The position numbers were made by a program, and so were the translations under genes. The notes beneath the pieces are model-generated. The model was not told where the DNA came from and ran no database searches. It saw only the letters and a program-made list of their open reading frames with translations. This document shows positions 30,621 through 32,257 of a DNA stretch of 32,257 nt, piece by piece. Position 1 is the stretch's first letter. Every line of letters begins with the position of its first letter. The DNA comes from Micavibrio sp. (GTDB lineage Bacteria > Pseudomonadota > Alphaproteobacteria > Micavibrionales > Micavibrionaceae), in the NCBI GenBank assembly GCA_027075555.1, contig JALTAZ010000129.1, forward strand, positions 1-32,257. The letters run 5' to 3'.

Positions 30621-32257
30621 ATGTCAGATATTCAACATTTATGGATTGAAAATTATCCCGATATTCTTGAGTGGGATATTGGAATAGAGGCTAAACCAGC
30701 CTTTTATATGTTACAAAGTGCCGCTGATAGATTTCCAAAAAATCCAGCTTTTGACTTCTTGGGAAAAAAATATAATTGGTCTGAAATATATGGTATGGCA
30801 AAGAAATTTGCCAAAGGATTGCAGGATAAAGGCATTAAAAAAGGCGATAATGTTGGGGTATTTCTGCCTAATAGTCCTTATTTTGTAATATCATATTATG
30901 GTGTTTTAATGACTGGGGCTACGGTTGTTAATCTAAATCCTTTATATGCAGATAATGAATTATATAACATTATAGAAGATAGCGAAATCGAAGTTGTTAT
31001 ATCTTTGGATTTAAAATTATTGCATAATAAAATGGTAAAGATGCTGCATGCTACGCGTCTTAATCATCTGATAGTATGCAAATTTATTGATATATTGCCT
31101 TTTCCAAAGAATATTCTATTTCCTATATTTAAACGCTCTGATATGGCATATGTAAAAGCCGGTAAACACATTTCTTATTTCCATGATATTATTGATAATA
31201 ATGGCGGAATAGAAATCCCCGAGATTGATCCAGAAAATGATATCGCTATTTTGCAATATACAGGTGGAACAACAGGAACTCCTAAGGGGGCAATGCTTAC
31301 TCATAAAAATGTGTATTCTAATGCTATGCAGGCAAAGGAATGGTTTTATAAAGTTGAGGAAGGAAAGGATAAAATGCTAGGGGTGTTGCCTTTTTTTCAT
31401 GTATTTGCCATGACCGCAGTTATGAATTTTAGTGTTATAAACGGTCTTGAAATAATTGCCCTACCAAGATTTGAGCTAAAAGATGCTTTGAAGTTAATTC
31501 ATAAGAAGAAAATTACACTCTTTCCCGCTGTGCCAGCAATTTATAGTGCGATAAATAACTCTTCTTATTGTGATAAATATGATTTATCATCTCTAAGATT
31601 TTGCTTGTCGGGGGGGGCTCCTTTACCTGTAGAGGTAAAACGTAAATTTGAGGAAAAGACAAGTTGCGTTGTGATTGAGGGCTATGGTCTTACAGAAAGC
31701 TCTCCTGTTGTGTGCGCAAATCCGATTGAGGGAGAGAATAAGCCAGCTTCTATTGGCTTGCCCTTTCCTGCAACCATTATTGAGATCATAGATAGGAAAG
31801 ATCGCAAAACTCCAATGCCAATTGGCAAACGCGGAGAGCTGTGTATTCGCGGCCCTCAAGTTATGAAGGGTTATTGGAAAAAACCCAAGGCTACAAAAGA
31901 TGTTTTGCGTAAAACAGTAGAGGGGGATTTACGCCTTCATACTGGCGATGTGGCAATAATGGATGAGCAAGGTTATGTTTTTATTGTTGATCGTATGAAA
32001 GATATGATAATTACTAACGGTTACAACGTGTATCCGCGCAATGTTGAAGAGGCAATATATCAGCACCCTAATGTAGAAGAATGCATCGTCGCAGGAATTC
32101 CCGATCAAAGTCGCGGTGAAATTGTTAAGGCTTGGATTAAGCTTCGTCAGGGGTGTAAGCTTACAAATGAAGATTTGAAAAAGTTTTTGAGAGATAAAAT
32201 CTCGCCTATGGAAATACCAAAGCGTATAGAATTTCGTGATGAGCCATTGCCCAAAAC
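30621..32257 (+). CDS. fadD: Long-chain acyl-CoA synthetase (FadD type), 3' end beyond the window
   Basis: An open frame of 545 codons without stop, absent from the track because it runs off the right edge. It activates fatty acids to acyl-CoA via an acyl-adenylate. The AMP-binding P-loop is YTGGTTGTPKGAMLTH. Further motifs are GVLPFFHVFAMT, LSGGAPLP, EGYGLTESSPV, TGDVA and DRMKDMIITNGYNVYPRNVEE, in the right order. The family C-terminus (LPK-T-x-x-GK) begins exactly at the window end, so only some 15-25 residues are missing. The N-terminus (LQSAADRFPKNPAF) is family-like. Assignment to medium- or long-chain substrate is by overall resemblance. A run of eight Gs encodes the SGGA motif. Confidence 0.93.
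   Translation, partial: MSDIQHLWIENYPDILEWDIGIEAKPAFYMLQSAADRFPKNPAFDFLGKKYNWSEIYGMAKKFAKGLQDKGIKKGDNVGVFLPNSPYFVISYYGVLMTGATVVNLNPLYADNELYNIIEDSEIEVVISLDLKLLHNKMVKMLHATRLNHLIVCKFIDILPFPKNILFPIFKRSDMAYVKAGKHISYFHDIIDNNGGIEIPEIDPENDIAILQYTGGTTGTPKGAMLTHKNVYSNAMQAKEWFYKVEEGKDKMLGVLPFFHVFAMTAVMNFSVINGLEIIALPRFELKDALKLIHKKKITLFPAVPAIYSAINNSSYCDKYDLSSLRFCLSGGAPLPVEVKRKFEEKTSCVVIEGYGLTESSPVVCANPIEGENKPASIGLPFPATIIEIIDRKDRKTPMPIGKRGELCIRGPQVMKGYWKKPKATKDVLRKTVEGDLRLHTGDVAIMDEQGYVFIVDRMKDMIITNGYNVYPRNVEEAIYQHPNVEECIVAGIPDQSRGEIVKAWIKLRQGCKLTNEDLKKFLRDKISPMEIPKRIEFRDEPLPK

Noticed and set aside
1-32257. CRISPR array, integrase, complete insertion sequence or prophage
   Set aside because: No regularly spaced repeats, transposase, integrase or phage structural genes were found; the VGIGT motif occurs in prepilin-type genes, not a phage module.

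Overview
The window looks like a chromosomal segment of an AT-rich alphaproteobacterium. The evidence is gene content and order: NYN protein, rpoZ, bifunctional rsh, DUF2062 protein, acpS, lepB, rnc, era, followed by the alphaproteobacterial cell-cycle regulator gcrA. The low G+C, a tandem UspA protein, leucine biosynthesis and a Wzx/Wzy polysaccharide locus argue against an extremely reduced endosymbiont. I cannot assign an order or genus from sequence alone.

Layout. (1) 1-2.1 kb: a small unknown ORF, tRNA-Gly(GCC), and a two-gene unit of tandem universal stress protein plus bacterial PH-domain membrane protein. (2) 2.2-11.5 kb: an exopolysaccharide locus built as two convergent transcription units. 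The + unit carries a GT2 glycosyltransferase, Wzy/ligase-type polymerase, PslG-like secreted glycoside hydrolase and Wzx flippase. The - unit carries a short Wza-like export protein, an outer-membrane beta-barrel, a Wzc-like chain-length protein and a separate CpsD-like ATPase. Together these give assembly, flipping, polymerisation, trimming and export; no initiating phosphoglycosyl transferase is visible here. (3) 11.6-14.8 kb: CnoX-like thioredoxin-TPR protein, a Trm112-family mini-protein missed by the ORF track, a 65-aa unknown, and leuA. (4) 14.9-16.9 kb (-): NYN RNase-like protein, family-5-like uracil-DNA glycosylase and a SAM methyltransferase. (5) 17.1-24.5 kb (+): the core block rpoZ to era, then gcrA behind a hairpin-bearing leader. 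(6) 24.7-29.7 kb (-): an operon of three large paralogous prepilin-like proteins. (7) 29.9 kb to the end: a two-domain cold-shock protein and, divergently, a fadD-type acyl-CoA ligase cut by the window edge.

The best candidate for an undescribed system is the three-gene prepilin operon (24679-29732). Each protein has a class III/type IV prepilin N-terminus, a shared globular domain with common motifs, and a Cys-containing C-terminal module. Two of them carry a VGIGT..P motif typical of phage tail-fibre and endosialidase-type proteins, and the middle one adds a long tail of Cys-x-Cys modules. The second notable item is a pair of MITE-like elements (14776-14882 and 24549-24674) with imperfect terminal inverted repeats beginning TATAGT, each lying between convergent genes. 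All functional calls are by motif recognition; no database search was possible.
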